Assembly (NCBI RefSeq): GCF_900108185.1
Contig: NZ_FNVA01000004.1
Span: forward strand, 372,001-436,000
Reading direction: 5' to 3'
DNA length: 64,000 nucleotides
Origin: Bryocella elongata
GTDB taxonomy: Bacteria; Acidobacteriota; Terriglobia; Terriglobales; Acidobacteriaceae
A model generated the notes under the pieces. The model did no database searches. It saw nothing but the letters and a program-made list of their open reading frames with translations, and was not told the DNA's origin. A program made the translations under genes and the position numbers. Below are positions 8,448 to 17,804 of this stretch, in pieces. Every line of letters starts with the position of its first letter. Within the stretch, counting starts at the first letter, position 1.

Positions 8448-9854
8448 TCAGGAGGCGGAGGTGCGTCTTTGCCTCACGAGGTAGACGCTTGCGCCGGCGA
8501 CGAGGATGAGTGCAGCGACGCGGACTTCGCGATGGAAGTTGGGTCTTGAGATGAGGATGAAGATGAATCCAGCGATGGCGAGCAGCGCAGGCAGCGGATA
8601 GAGCGGCATGCGGAAGCCGCGGAGCCTGCGTTGTTGGCGATGCTTGGGCAGCATCACGGCGATGCCCTGGAGCAGGAACTGGAAGAGGATGCGCACCACG
8701 ATCAGCGTGCTGATGACCTCCTGCAGGCGGAAGATGCAGCACAGCAGGGTCATGCCGCCGAGCGCGAGCAGCGCATGTTGCGGGATGCGGTGCCTGGGAT
8801 GCACGGCTGCGAACCAGCGCGGGAAGTTGCCATCGCGCGCGGCCGCAAACGGGATGCGCGACTGGCTCAGCAGCAGCGCGAAGATGGAGCAGAGCGCCGC
8901 CAGCGCGATGAGCAGCACCATGATGCTGGCAGCGGTGTGGCCATAGAGCCGCTCGATGAAGACAGCCATGACGAACATGCGCTCGTGCAGTCCACGCTCG
9001 CCCAGCATCTCGCGCCATGGAATGACGCCGAGCACGCTAACGTTCATCAGCACATAGAGCGTTGCGCAGATAACGATCGAGCCAATCACGGCGCGGGGAA
9101 TCGTCTTCTGCGGCTCGCGGACCTCGCCACCGAGAAAGCACACGCTGTAGTAGCCGCCGTAGTCATAGACCGCAACGAGCAGACCTGCACCGAGGCCCAT
9201 GAAGAAGGCCTGGTCGAGATGAAAGGCGCCCGCAGGAAAGTCGAAGGCAAGCTGTGGATGGAAGTGCGTGAAGCCCGCGAAGATGATGAACAGCAGCGTC
9301 AGCACGACGGCGATGCCCAGCCAGCGCACGATCCTGTCGATCTGTACGATGCTGCGATAGAGCACCGCCAGCGCGGTCAGCACCGCGCCCATCGCAATCA
9401 ACGTCTGCCCGCTGATGATGATGGGCACGCCCGCCAGCTGCGTCGAGACCAGAGCATGCGCCGACGAGGGAGCAAAAAATGAGATGTACTGCGCAAACCC
9501 AATGCAGCCCGAGGCCATCGAGAGCGGAGAGCTGAACAGCAGCTGCCACGCATAGAGGAACGAGAACAGCCGTCCCCACTTCTTCTCGCCGTAGAGGTGG
9601 CTGAGATACGCGTACGATCCACCCGCCTCAGGGTAGGCCGTGCCAAGCTCGGCCCACACCATGCCATCGCAGAGCGACAACGCAGCGCCCAGCAGCCAGC
9701 CCAGCATCGCCTGCGGTCCGCCCATCGCCACAACAATCAGCGGCAGCGTGACGAACGGACCCACACCCACCATCCCAATCACGTTGATCCCCAACGCCGA
9801 AAGCGTCGAGATACCACGGCGAAGCTCAGGCTGCGGTGAGGGGCTAGATGGCAT
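8448..9854 (-). CDS. APC superfamily amino acid permease
   Basis: This 468-residue protein has about twelve predicted membrane helices. The N-terminus ISTLSALGINVIGMVGVGPFV carries the Gly-rich unwound first helix of APC transporters. It is followed by AELGTAYPEAGGSYAYL, matching the family pattern A-E-L-[GA]-x-x-x-P-x-[AS]-G-G. These carriers import amino acids or related amines by proton or sodium symport, or by antiport. The substrate cannot be deduced. It is the last gene of a same-strand series aceB, LctP-type permease, APC permease, with a 111-bp gap from the previous gene, so co-transcription is possible but not certain. It is convergent with the acyltransferase gene. Confidence 0.88.
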   Translation of the reverse strand: MPSSPSPQPELRRGISTLSALGINVIGMVGVGPFVTLPLIVVAMGGPQAMLGWLLGAALSLCDGMVWAELGTAYPEAGGSYAYLSHLYGEKKWGRLFSFLYAWQLLFSSPLSMASGCIGFAQYISFFAPSSAHALVSTQLAGVPIIISGQTLIAMGAVLTALAVLYRSIVQIDRIVRWLGIAVVLTLLFIIFAGFTHFHPQLAFDFPAGAFHLDQAFFMGLGAGLLVAVYDYGGYYSVCFLGGEVREPQKTIPRAVIGSIVICATLYVLMNVSVLGVIPWREMLGERGLHERMFVMAVFIERLYGHTAASIMVLLIALAALCSIFALLLSQSRIPFAAARDGNFPRWFAAVHPRHRIPQHALLALGGMTLLCCIFRLQEVISTLIVVRILFQFLLQGIAVMLPKHRQQRRLRGFRMPLYPLPALLAIAGFIFILISRPNFHREVRVAALILVAGASVYLVRQRRTSAS

Positions 9855-9965
9855 GGGAGGGCCGCCCGTGGGCCTGACGTAAGTGGTGCATGCGTGACCC
9901 TCGTTTTGTGGCTTCCGATGCGAGATCCGCGCCGAATTTTCAGTGTAGCGCAGGGAACTCGGGGG

Positions 9966-11627
9966 CTACCTCGACAGTAGTCGCGCCAGGAAAGGAATGT
10001 GAACGGAGACGAGCACCAGCGACCCCATAAGGCACGCAAGGGCGAGGCTATGTAGGATGACCATGCGCAGGATCGACCCTTCTTTGCCATAGCTCTCGGT
10101 CGCTGTGCTTGCGACGACCACGCTCTGCGGCGCGATCATCTTGCCCATCACGCCACCACCGGAGTTGGCTGCGGCCATCAGCGTTGCGGAGAGTCCAAGC
10201 TGCTGGGCAGTCAGTTTCTGCAGGCTCCCGAAGAGCACGTTGGATGAGGTGTCGGAGCCTGTGGATGCCGTTCCCAACCAACCGATCAGCGTCCCGAAGA
10301 ACGGGTAGAGAGAGCCAGTGCGGGCGAAGGCAAGTCCAAGCACAGCGTCAAGACCGCAGTAGCGCGTCAGGAACGCGAGGCCCATTAATGCGGCGATCGT
10401 GATCATGGTGAAGCGCGTCTTGATGATGGTTTCGCGTGCTGCTCCCAGCATGTCGCGCAAGCCGAGGCCCATCGTAAACCCCGCGGCGATCGCTGCGATG
10501 AGAATGCCCGTGCCAGTCGCAGACAGCCAGTTGAAGAGGAAGGTCGCGGGCTCGGCATGGCTCATCGGCACGATGGGCGGCATGCGCAGCACGACGAGAT
10601 GCAATCCGCGGATGGGCACGGTAATTGCGGAGAAGGAGTCGAGCCAGTGGCTGAACGCCGGGGTACCCCACGGTGCGACGAAGAGCGCGAGGATGAGCCA
10701 CGGCGTCAGCGCGCGCCGGACATCGGAGGCTGACGGCGTACACAAGGCGATCTCGGAGTCAGTGAGGACCTGAAGTCGCGGCCCAAGGATGGTGCGCGGC
10801 TTCCAATGGCGACAAAGGATCACCAGCGCGACCAGGGTGATGAGCGACGCTGCGATGTTGACCAGCCACGGTCCATGAAAGGTCGCGACCGTAAGCTGTA
10901 CCGCGCCGAAGAGCCCACCGGCGAGGAGCACAGCTGGCCAGACCTCGAGCATGGAGCGGAAGCCTGCAAAGGATGTGATGAGCCAGAAGGGCACGATCAC
11001 GCAGAATGGCGTCAGCAGGAGCGCGATCGTGCGCGTGAGCTGCAGTGTGTCGATGCCCGTAACGCCATGCAGCCCAATGACGGGAGTCCCAAGAGCGCCG
11101 AAGGCCACGGGCGCGGTGTTTGCTAGGAGAACATAGGCCGCGGCCTGCAGTGGTTCGAAGCCGAGGCCGAGGAGAAGTGCACCACACACGGCGACAGGCG
11201 TACCGAAGCCGGAGGCCCCCTCAAAGAATGCGCCCAGGGTAAACGCAATGAGCAGCAGTTGGAGGCGGCCATCCGCGGTGATGCCACCAACACATTGCTG
11301 CAGCAGGGCGAAGCGTCCCGCGCGCACCGTCAGCTCGTACAGGAAGATGACGGGAAGGATGATCCAGAAGATCGGAAACAGGCCATACATGCCACCGAGC
11401 ATCGTGGAGAGCAGAGCGAGCTTCACGGGCATGTGAAACCCCACAACCGCGGTGGCGATTGCGATCAGCAGCGTGATCAGCGCTGCGCGGTGAGCCTTCA
11501 TTCGAACGGCCAGCATGAGGGCAAGCAGCAGCACCAACGGCATCGCGGCGAGTGCGGTTGAAAGCCAGATGTGTCCCGTGGGGTTATAGCCTTGAGCCCA
11601 GGTCTTCAACGTCGGATTGGCGAGCAA
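9966..11627 (-). CDS. L-lactate/glycolate permease (LctP family)
   Basis: This 553-residue transporter has about thirteen membrane helices. The start is a TTG preceded by GGAGGA at good spacing. LctP-family marks include FGTPVAVCGALLLGLGFEPLQAA, GALGTPVIGL and GGGVMGKMIAPQS near the C-terminus. Members are proton symporters for lactate or glycolate. The gene starts 39 bp after malate synthase on the same strand. In Escherichia coli the glycolate permease GlcA (same family) is encoded next to malate synthase G, so glycolate uptake feeding glyoxylate to malate synthase is a reasonable alternative to lactate uptake. No glycolate or lactate oxidase is visible nearby. Confidence 0.9.
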   Translation of the reverse strand: MLANPTLKTWAQGYNPTGHIWLSTALAAMPLVLLLALMLAVRMKAHRAALITLLIAIATAVVGFHMPVKLALLSTMLGGMYGLFPIFWIILPVIFLYELTVRAGRFALLQQCVGGITADGRLQLLLIAFTLGAFFEGASGFGTPVAVCGALLLGLGFEPLQAAAYVLLANTAPVAFGALGTPVIGLHGVTGIDTLQLTRTIALLLTPFCVIVPFWLITSFAGFRSMLEVWPAVLLAGGLFGAVQLTVATFHGPWLVNIAASLITLVALVILCRHWKPRTILGPRLQVLTDSEIALCTPSASDVRRALTPWLILALFVAPWGTPAFSHWLDSFSAITVPIRGLHLVVLRMPPIVPMSHAEPATFLFNWLSATGTGILIAAIAAGFTMGLGLRDMLGAARETIIKTRFTMITIAALMGLAFLTRYCGLDAVLGLAFARTGSLYPFFGTLIGWLGTASTGSDTSSNVLFGSLQKLTAQQLGLSATLMAAANSGGGVMGKMIAPQSVVVASTATESYGKEGSILRMVILHSLALACLMGSLVLVSVHIPFLARLLSR

Positions 11628-11666
11628 GAAATCCTCCGGAACTCATGGGACTCAAGGCGGGTAGGT

Positions 11667-13262
11667 CTAGACGGCGGGGGCTTCTTCCGCGATGACCTGC
11701 TGGTACGCGGGGATGGTAAGGAACTCGGGGAAGGTGGGGGATGCGAGCATCTGTTTCATCAGCTCGACCGCCGAGGCGTAGGCGAGGTAGCGATCTGCAC
11801 TGACGCGGTTCATGGCCTGGGTCAGCTGCTCGTCGATGACCTTGTTGCAGAGCTCGAGCGTGACGGGACGATCATCCTCGAGGCGCGCCTCGTGATGGAT
11901 CCACTGCCAGAGCTGGGCGCGGCTGATCTCCGCTGTCGCCGCGTCTTCCATCAGGTTGAAGAGCGGCACGCACCCGATTCCGCGCAGCCAGGCTTCGAGG
12001 TACCCAAGGCACACGGCGACGTTCTGCTTCAGTCCGGCTTCCGTGATGGAGCCGTCTGGTACCTGCAGCAGGTCGGCGGCGGTGGCGTTGTAGTCCGGAA
12101 GCTGCTTGTCGATCTGGTTTGGTGTCGGCATCAGGCGGTCGAAGACCTCCATCGCGACAGGCACGAGGCCCGGATGCGCGACCCATGTGCCATCGTGCCC
12201 GTCGCCGGCCTCGCGCTCCTTGTCGGCCTGCACGCCTGCGATGGCGCGCTCGTTGGCCTCGGGGTCGCTCTTGATCGGGATCAGGGCGCTCATGCCGCCC
12301 ATCGCGTGGACCTGGCGTTTGTGGCAGGTCTTGATGCAGAGACGCGAGTAGGAGCGCATGAAGTGGGTCTTCATCGTCACCTGTGCGCGGTCGGGCAGGA
12401 TGATGCTCTTGTCGGAGGCAAGCTTCTTGATGAAGCTGAAGATGTAGTCCCAGCGACCGCAGTTCAGGCCCGCCGAGTGCTCACGCAGCTCGTAGAGAAT
12501 TTCGTCCATCTCGAAGCTCGCGAGGATGGTCTCAATGAGGACCGTCGCCTTGATCGAGCCGGACGGGATGCCGAGTTGCAATTGTGCCGCAACGAAGATG
12601 TCATTCCACAGCCTGGCTTCGAGGTGGCTCTCCATCTTTGGCAGGTAGAAGTACGGCCCGGAGCCGCGCGACAGAAGCTCCTTCGCATTGTGGAAGACAT
12701 ACAGCGCGAAGTCGAAGATCGAGCCGCTCATCGGCCGGCCGTCAACGATGACGTGAGCTTCTTTCAGATGCCAGCCGCGCGGCCGCACGAACAGCACCGC
12801 GGGTGTTGTACCAAGCTTGTAGTGCTTCCCGGTCGCCGGGTCATCGTGGGTGATGGTGCGTCGCGTTGCGTCACGCAGGTTTGCCTGGCCTTCAAGGACG
12901 TTGAGCCACGTCGGAGTGGTGGAGTCCTCGAAGTCGGCCATGAAGACCCGGGCCCCGGAGTTGAGGGCGTTGATCACCATCTTGCGATCCACGGGCCCGG
13001 TGATCTCTACGCGGCGATCGAGAAGGTCGGCGGGAAGGGGGGCGACGGTCCACGCAGCCTCGCGCACATGCTTCGTCCCAGGAAGAAAGTCAGGCATCTC
13101 ACCGGCATCAATCCGATGCTGCCGCTCCACGCGCTTTGCCAGCAGCTCGCGACGGCGCTGCCCGAAGCTTCGCTCCAGACCGACCGCAAACTCCAAGGCC
13201 TCCCGTGTGAGCACGTGCTTGAGCCTCTCGGGAACTTCCTGGTGGATCCTTACGCCTTCCAT
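11667..13262 (-). CDS. aceB: malate synthase A
   Basis: This 531-residue cytoplasmic enzyme condenses glyoxylate with acetyl-CoA to malate, the second step of the glyoxylate shunt. Length fits the A isoform (~530-540), not the ~720-residue G isoform. The family signature [16 protein letters not shown] is present, as are [17 protein letters not shown] and [13 protein letters not shown] near the active site. The ATG at 13262 is chosen on alignment of the N-terminus ([17 protein letters not shown]); upstream in-frame sequence to 13409 looks non-coding. It appears to be the first gene of an operon with an LctP-type permease. Isocitrate lyase is not in the window, so glyoxylate may also come from glycolate. 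Confidence 0.95.
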   Translation of the reverse strand: MEGVRIHQEVPERLKHVLTREALEFAVGLERSFGQRRRELLAKRVERQHRIDAGEMPDFLPGTKHVREAAWTVAPLPADLLDRRVEITGPVDRKMVINALNSGARVFMADFEDSTTPTWLNVLEGQANLRDATRRTITHDDPATGKHYKLGTTPAVLFVRPRGWHLKEAHVIVDGRPMSGSIFDFALYVFHNAKELLSRGSGPYFYLPKMESHLEARLWNDIFVAAQLQLGIPSGSIKATVLIETILASFEMDEILYELREHSAGLNCGRWDYIFSFIKKLASDKSIILPDRAQVTMKTHFMRSYSRLCIKTCHKRQVHAMGGMSALIPIKSDPEANERAIAGVQADKEREAGDGHDGTWVAHPGLVPVAMEVFDRLMPTPNQIDKQLPDYNATAADLLQVPDGSITEAGLKQNVAVCLGYLEAWLRGIGCVPLFNLMEDAATAEISRAQLWQWIHHEARLEDDRPVTLELCNKVIDEQLTQAMNRVSADRYLAYASAVELMKQMLASPTFPEFLTIPAYQQVIAEEAPAV

Positions 13263-13590
13263 CGATGACTTACCTTTCTGTTCTCGCGGCTGACGCTGCG
13301 AGTGGATCTCTATCTGTCGTATGCAACGCAAAGATGTATCGAACGCTGTGCTGATATCAAGATGAGCATTGCGTCGAGTTTCACCCGGCACCGAGAAACT
13401 GCTATGCATGCTACGGCATTCACCACGGAATTGACGACGGCGTACGTCGAAGAGCGGTCAATGGGGAGAAATTCCTGATGCCGAGACGGGGCACGAAGGA
13501 AAACATCACATCACCGGCGGGACCGGATGGGTTTGCGGCTTGAGCGGGTACTGTTGAAGATGGGGCGGAGCCCTACTGATCGGGGAACGC
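13263..13590. other. divergent intergenic region between aceB and the MOSC gene
   Basis: These 328 bp separate two divergently transcribed genes and must hold both promoters. I see no convincing gene, strong hairpin or repeat here. The aceB start has only a weak AAGG-type ribosome-binding site at a long distance. Confidence 0.5.
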
Positions 13591-14142
13591 ATGGAACTTG
13601 CAGCAAAGGTGGTGGCCGTCTCGCGGGCCGCGGCGCATGGATTCTCAAAACAGACGCAGGCCTCGATCCTCCTGATTGAAGGCGAGGGCGTCGAAGGAGA
13701 TGCGCACCGCGGGGTCAGAGTCCAGCATCTTTACCAGCAACGGCGTGATCCCACGCAGCCAAACCTTTGCCAGGTGCACCTGTTCGCCGCCGAAATGCTG
13801 GAGGAACTGCAGGGCGCTGGCTTCGACGTGGGCGCGGGAGAGATCGGCGAGAACGTCCTGACCAGTGGCATCGATCTCCTGACGCTGCCGACACACACGC
13901 GCCTGCGCATTGGCGATGAGGTCATCGTTGAAGTCACCGGTCTGCGAACGCCTTGCTCTCAGATCGACGGCTATCGGAACGGGCTGCAGGCACACCTTTG
14001 GGGTGCCAGGGATGCTGCAGGGAAGCGTTCACGCCGTGCGGGTGTCATGGCCGTGGTGATCGCGGGCGGGCAGATCTTTCCCGCGGACAGGATTCAGGCG
14101 GAACTGCCTGCTGAACCGCACATTCCGCTCCGACCGGTGTAG
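13591..14142 (+). CDS. MOSC domain-containing protein
   Basis: This 183-residue protein is a stand-alone MOSC (molybdenum cofactor sulfurase C-terminal) domain. Visible marks are GEGVEGDAHRG near residue 35, GEIGENVLTSGIDL around 90-100, and the conserved cysteine in TGLRTPCSQID. In this family the cysteine carries or transfers sulfur, or binds the molybdenum cofactor, in handling of Mo enzymes; YiiM-type proteins detoxify N-hydroxylated compounds. No Mo enzyme gene is adjacent, so its partner is unknown. It is flanked by the aceB promoter region and by tRNA-Val on the other strand. Confidence 0.88.
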   Translation: MELAAKVVAVSRAAAHGFSKQTQASILLIEGEGVEGDAHRGVRVQHLYQQRRDPTQPNLCQVHLFAAEMLEELQGAGFDVGAGEIGENVLTSGIDLLTLPTHTRLRIGDEVIVEVTGLRTPCSQIDGYRNGLQAHLWGARDAAGKRSRRAGVMAVVIAGGQIFPADRIQAELPAEPHIPLRPV

Positions 14143-14220
14143 AACGCTCAGATGCCGGACGCGCTGCGTGTCACATCTCGGGGCAATCGTGCCGTCGAAT
14201 CGGTGCAATGAGCCTGGCGC

Positions 14221-14247
14221 AAAAGCAAAGCCACCTCAGCGGTGGCT
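14221..14247 (-). terminator. intrinsic terminator downstream of tRNA-Val
   Basis: Read on the minus strand, AGCCACC pairs with GGTGGCT (7-bp arms, 5-nt loop GCTGA), followed by TTGCTTTTGC. It begins 17 bases past the encoded CCA end of the tRNA gene and fits a Rho-independent terminator. Confidence 0.75.
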
Positions 14248-14263
14248 AGTGTTTCTCGGTTTT

Positions 14264-14340
<77 letters not shown>

Positions 14341-14423
14341 GCGCTGCGGGCTGGAATGCCCTCACGTGGAACTTCTCCATCATACCGGAAACCGATGTGA
14401 AACTGCGAGATCGGTTAGCGGGG

Positions 14424-15431
14424 CTACGACCGTCGAGAGGCCTGCGTTCGGTGGGGCTCGAGCTTCCAGCCGAAGTAGCGTTGCAGCAGCATCACCAGCG
14501 CGATCTTGTATCGAACCCGCCCCATCACGAGGCAGGGAAGCGGCCATTCCCGGAGGCTGCGGAGCATCGTCTCCAGGTAGTCAGGGGCTGCATCGTGGCG
14601 GAGAGCAATCGCGGCGTCATAGTAGATGAAGGACCTGACGCGCCTGCGGAGAAGGCGTTCCTTGAAAGACCCCTGGTCTGCTGCCTCGACACGGTTCGCA
14701 ATCAGTAGCCGGCTGTTGAGCATGTCTCGAGTCTTCGAAGTCAGGCTCCCCTCCGTGCGGCGATAGACAGCCAAAGGCTCGTGGACGCAACCGATCTCCT
14801 GCGGCTGCAGACGGTGAAGGACCCGAAGCCACAAGTCCCAATCCTCGATTACCTTAAGCGCAGGATCGAACCCGCCCAGAAGCAGTATGGTTTCGCGCCG
14901 TACAAGCACGGTGCAGATGGTGATAGCGCAGCGGTACTGAATGAATTCGCGAAGACGATTTGGCTCGCATGCCGTGACGTTGAGGTCGGTCCCATCGATC
15001 GTTCGTTCGATGAAGTCGCCATAGATCATCGCGAGTGAAGGCTCGGTCTTCGCTGCTGCCAGTTGAAGTTCAAGCTTGCGAGGAAGATACCAGTCGTCGG
15101 CATCGAGAAAGGAGATCCAATCGCCCTTCGCCGCTGCGATCCCGATGTTGCGACTGCTTGCCACTCCTACATTCTTCGGTAAGCGGATCAGCCGGACCTG
15201 CGAGCCATACGAGACAGCAATTCGTGAGGTGCCATCGGTCGAGCCGTCATCGACGACGATGATCTCCAAAGGCGGATGCGTCTGCGACAGACAGCTCTGA
15301 ATCGCGGCTGCGAGAAACGCTTCGGCGTTGTAGGCGGCGATAATAACGCTGACGCTCAGAACGGCTCCGATCGATGAGTGCGCGAAGCGGCAGTGTGACT
15401 GCAGGATCAAGGACGTACGCCGTATGTCCAA
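14424..15431 (-). CDS. family 2 glycosyltransferase
   Basis: This is a GT-A fold glycosyltransferase, 335 residues as drawn from a TTG at 15431. The catalytic domain starts with [19 protein letters not shown], followed by [13 protein letters not shown] (nucleotide binding) and [17 protein letters not shown] (the DXD-like metal site). [10 protein letters not shown] lies further on, the usual acceptor-side ED motif. It probably adds a sugar to a cell-surface glycan. The start is uncertain. The TTG has no good ribosome-binding site and would overlap the divergent yjbQ region. A CTG at 15359 preceded by GGAG would give a standard family N-terminus of [11 protein letters not shown]. No other glycan genes adjoin it. 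Confidence 0.85.
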   Translation of the reverse strand: MDIRRTSLILQSHCRFAHSSIGAVLSVSVIIAAYNAEAFLAAAIQSCLSQTHPPLEIIVVDDGSTDGTSRIAVSYGSQVRLIRLPKNVGVASSRNIGIAAAKGDWISFLDADDWYLPRKLELQLAAAKTEPSLAMIYGDFIERTIDGTDLNVTACEPNRLREFIQYRCAITICTVLVRRETILLLGGFDPALKVIEDWDLWLRVLHRLQPQEIGCVHEPLAVYRRTEGSLTSKTRDMLNSRLLIANRVEAADQGSFKERLLRRRVRSFIYYDAAIALRHDAAPDYLETMLRSLREWPLPCLVMGRVRYKIALVMLLQRYFGWKLEPHRTQASRRS

Positions 15432-15456
15432 TATCGTCCGCGAGGTGAAAACAGTG

Positions 15457-15876
15457 ATGAAGTCTTATACCGAATATCTGACCTTCAAGACATCAGCGCG
15501 ATACGAGATGGTACATATTACGTCGGAGGTCGAGGCGATCGTTCGGCGGTCGGGCGTGGATGATGGTCTGTGCTTCGTCTCGCCGATGCACATCACGGCG
15601 GCCATCTACGTGAATGACTTCCAGGACGGGCTCATCGAGGACATCTCGGTCTGGCTGGAGAAACTCGCCCCCAGATTTCCGGGGTACAAGCACCACCAGA
15701 CGGGTGAGGACAACGCGGATGCGCACCTGAAGGCTTTGCTGTTACATCACGAGACGACGCTACCGGTGACGAAGGGGAGGCTTGATCTCGGTACGTGGCA
15801 GCGGGTGTTCTATGCAGAGTTCGACGGCCAGCGGTCGAAGCGGGTGATTGTGAAGGTGCTGGGCGTGGGGAAGTGA
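15457..15876 (+). CDS. YjbQ/UPF0047 family protein (secondary thiamine-phosphate synthase-like)
   Basis: This small 139-residue cytoplasmic protein matches the UPF0047 (YjbQ) family along its length: [19 protein letters not shown] at the start, [15 protein letters not shown], then [28 protein letters not shown] with the conserved C-terminal residues. Some members have weak thiamine-phosphate synthase activity; the true cellular role is unsettled. The ATG at 15457 is chosen by alignment, with GAGG 11 bases upstream. The gene is divergent from a GT2 gene. Its stop codon lies inside a short repeat that forms a long inverted repeat before the ABC exporter gene. Confidence 0.9.
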   Translation: MKSYTEYLTFKTSARYEMVHITSEVEAIVRRSGVDDGLCFVSPMHITAAIYVNDFQDGLIEDISVWLEKLAPRFPGYKHHQTGEDNADAHLKALLLHHETTLPVTKGRLDLGTWQRVFYAEFDGQRSKRVIVKVLGVGK

Positions 15877-15955
15877 GCAGAGGTTAGTGAGTAGAGAAAG
15901 GCGGTGCGTCTCAGAAGTCGGCTTACTGACCTCTACTCACCGACCTCTGCTCACT
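15872..15955. repeat. heptad-phased repeat forming a 25-bp inverted repeat between convergent genes
   Basis: AGTGAGC-AGAGGTT-AGTGAGT-AGAG (15872-15896) pairs with the inverted copy at 15931-15955 at 23 of 25 positions. The unit is built of alternating heptamers AGTGAGY and AGAGGTY. The repeat contains the yjbQ stop codon (TGA, 15874-15876) and ends three bases from the ABC exporter stop. It could act as a bidirectional terminator. The same unit recurs at 53455. Confidence 0.8.
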
Positions 15956-15957
15956 CT

Positions 15958-17706
15958 TTATGTATTCACGATCTCTTCCTCAAGCGACTGCTTCTCAAAG
16001 AGGTCGGCATAGTAGCCACCGCGATCGAGCAGCTCATCGTGGGTTCCCAGCTCGGCGATGCGACCGTCGATGACTACCGCAATGCGGTCGGCGCTGCGGG
16101 CTGTCGAGACCCGGTGGGCGATGAGGATCGCGGTGCGCCCACGCATCTTGTCGCGAAGCGCGTTGAGAATCTGCTCCTCGGTGTAGGTGTCGACCGAAGC
16201 GAGCGCGTCGTCGAGGATCAGGATTCGTGGCTCCCGGAGCAGGGCGCGTGCGATCGCGGTGCGCTGCTTCTGTCCGCCGGAGAGTGTCATGCCACGCTCG
16301 CCGACGACAGTGTCGAATCCCTTGGGGAATTCGAGAATCTCCGTACCGATGTGCGCGGCCTGTGTTGCAGCAAGGATGGACTCCTCGCTGGCGCCTTCGA
16401 CGCCAAAGGCCACGTTCTCGCGCACGGTCTCGGAGAACAGGAACGTCTCCTGCGGCACAAAGCCGATGGCGTGGCGAAGGACCTCGAGGGGGTACTCCCG
16501 AATCGGCCTGCCATCGATCCGCACCATGCCCGGGGCTGCTTCACTGAGGCGCGGAATGAGAGAGACCAGCGTCGTCTTGCCGCTGCCCGTGGGGCCGGTG
16601 ATGGCGAGGCTCGAGCCTGCGGGAATCGTCAGCGTGATGTCGTGCAGCACCTCGGGACCGGTGGGATACGCAAAATCCAGGTGATTGAAGGTAATCTCCC
16701 CTTGGATCGTCGCATTGGCGAGCTCCGGTTTGGCGTCCTTGTCGTCGATCTCGGGCTTTTCGATCAGGATCTCGTGGATACGAGTGACCGAGGCCGCACC
16801 GCGCTGGACAAGGTTCACCACGTATCCCACCGCGATCATGGGCCAGGTCAGCTGCACCATGAAGACGTTGTAGCTGGCGAACTGTGGCACGGTGATGTGG
16901 TGCAGCAGAACCTCGCGGCCACCGGCGAGCAGCGTGATCATCAGCGAAAGGCCGAGCACGAACTCCAGCGTAGGCCACAGCATAGCCATCAGGCGTGCGA
17001 GCATCAGAGACCGGCTGATGTACTCGAGATTGGCAGTTTCGAAGCCCTTAATCTCGGCCTCTTCCTGCGAGAAGGCACGAATGAGCCTGGCGCCAGAGAA
17101 GTTCTCTTCCGCCTGCGCCGAGATATCGGAGAAGCTGGCCTGGATGCGCTCGAAGCGCTTGTGAATCCGGGCTCCGAAGTACTGCACCAGCACGGAAGCG
17201 ATGGGCAGTGGAACAAAGGCGTACATCGTGAGGCGCGGAGAGATGCGCAACATGAACGGCAACGCCGCCGCGGTGAAGATGACGGTGTTGGCCGAGTACA
17301 TGATCGCCGGTCCGAGCAGCTGGCGGACGGCGTTCAGGTCGTTGGTCGACCGCGCCATGATGTCGCCGGTGCGATGCCGCTGGAAGAAGCTCGGCGGCTG
17401 CTTCGCGAGGTGCTCGAACATGTCGTTGCGGATATCGAACTCGATCTCGCGCGAAGCTCCGATGAGGATCTGGCGCATGAGATAGAGGAACGTACCCGAG
17501 ACGATGGCCACGCCGACGATGCGGGCCGCGTGGTATTCAACCTTCGAGACCGACAAGCCACCCTGGATGTCCTGGACGGCGCCCCCGATCAGCAGCGGGA
17601 TGATGACCTTGGACGAGTTGTAGATCAGCAGCGCAAGTCCACCCAGGACATAGCTCTTCCAGTAACGACGGAGATACGGAAAGAGCGGACTGAGGCGGGA
17701 AAACAT
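15958..17706 (-). CDS. ABC exporter, fused membrane and ATPase domains (MsbA-like)
   Basis: This 582-residue half-transporter has six membrane helices in residues ~20-310 and an ATPase domain from ~340. The Walker A is GPTGSGKTT, the signature LSGGQKQR and the Walker B ILILDDALASVDTYTEEQI, with the H-loop in IAHRVST. It dimerises to export a lipid-like or hydrophobic substrate from the inner membrane. The ATG at 17706 follows AGGAAG; the longer in-frame start at 17793 lacks support. It is downstream of FKBP and LptFG genes on the same strand. A role in lipid A flipping (MsbA) is therefore attractive, but multidrug export is equally possible from sequence alone. Confidence 0.88.
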   Translation of the reverse strand: MFSRLSPLFPYLRRYWKSYVLGGLALLIYNSSKVIIPLLIGGAVQDIQGGLSVSKVEYHAARIVGVAIVSGTFLYLMRQILIGASREIEFDIRNDMFEHLAKQPPSFFQRHRTGDIMARSTNDLNAVRQLLGPAIMYSANTVIFTAAALPFMLRISPRLTMYAFVPLPIASVLVQYFGARIHKRFERIQASFSDISAQAEENFSGARLIRAFSQEEAEIKGFETANLEYISRSLMLARLMAMLWPTLEFVLGLSLMITLLAGGREVLLHHITVPQFASYNVFMVQLTWPMIAVGYVVNLVQRGAASVTRIHEILIEKPEIDDKDAKPELANATIQGEITFNHLDFAYPTGPEVLHDITLTIPAGSSLAITGPTGSGKTTLVSLIPRLSEAAPGMVRIDGRPIREYPLEVLRHAIGFVPQETFLFSETVRENVAFGVEGASEESILAATQAAHIGTEILEFPKGFDTVVGERGMTLSGGQKQRTAIARALLREPRILILDDALASVDTYTEEQILNALRDKMRGRTAILIAHRVSTARSADRIAVVIDGRIAELGTHDELLDRGGYYADLFEKQSLEEEIVNT

Positions 17707-17804
17707 CTCTTGAACTTCCTTGGATGCTGTGTGCTGCGATCGTCTGATGTCGCGTGCTGCCGCGCTCCGGGGCTGCCCGGAGCGCAGCAGCAACGAGCTC
17801 GCGA

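Noticed and set aside
11571..13268. Plus-strand open frame (565 codons) opposite aceB
   Set aside because: It is antisense to malate synthase, whose signature motifs are intact; no motifs on the plus strand.
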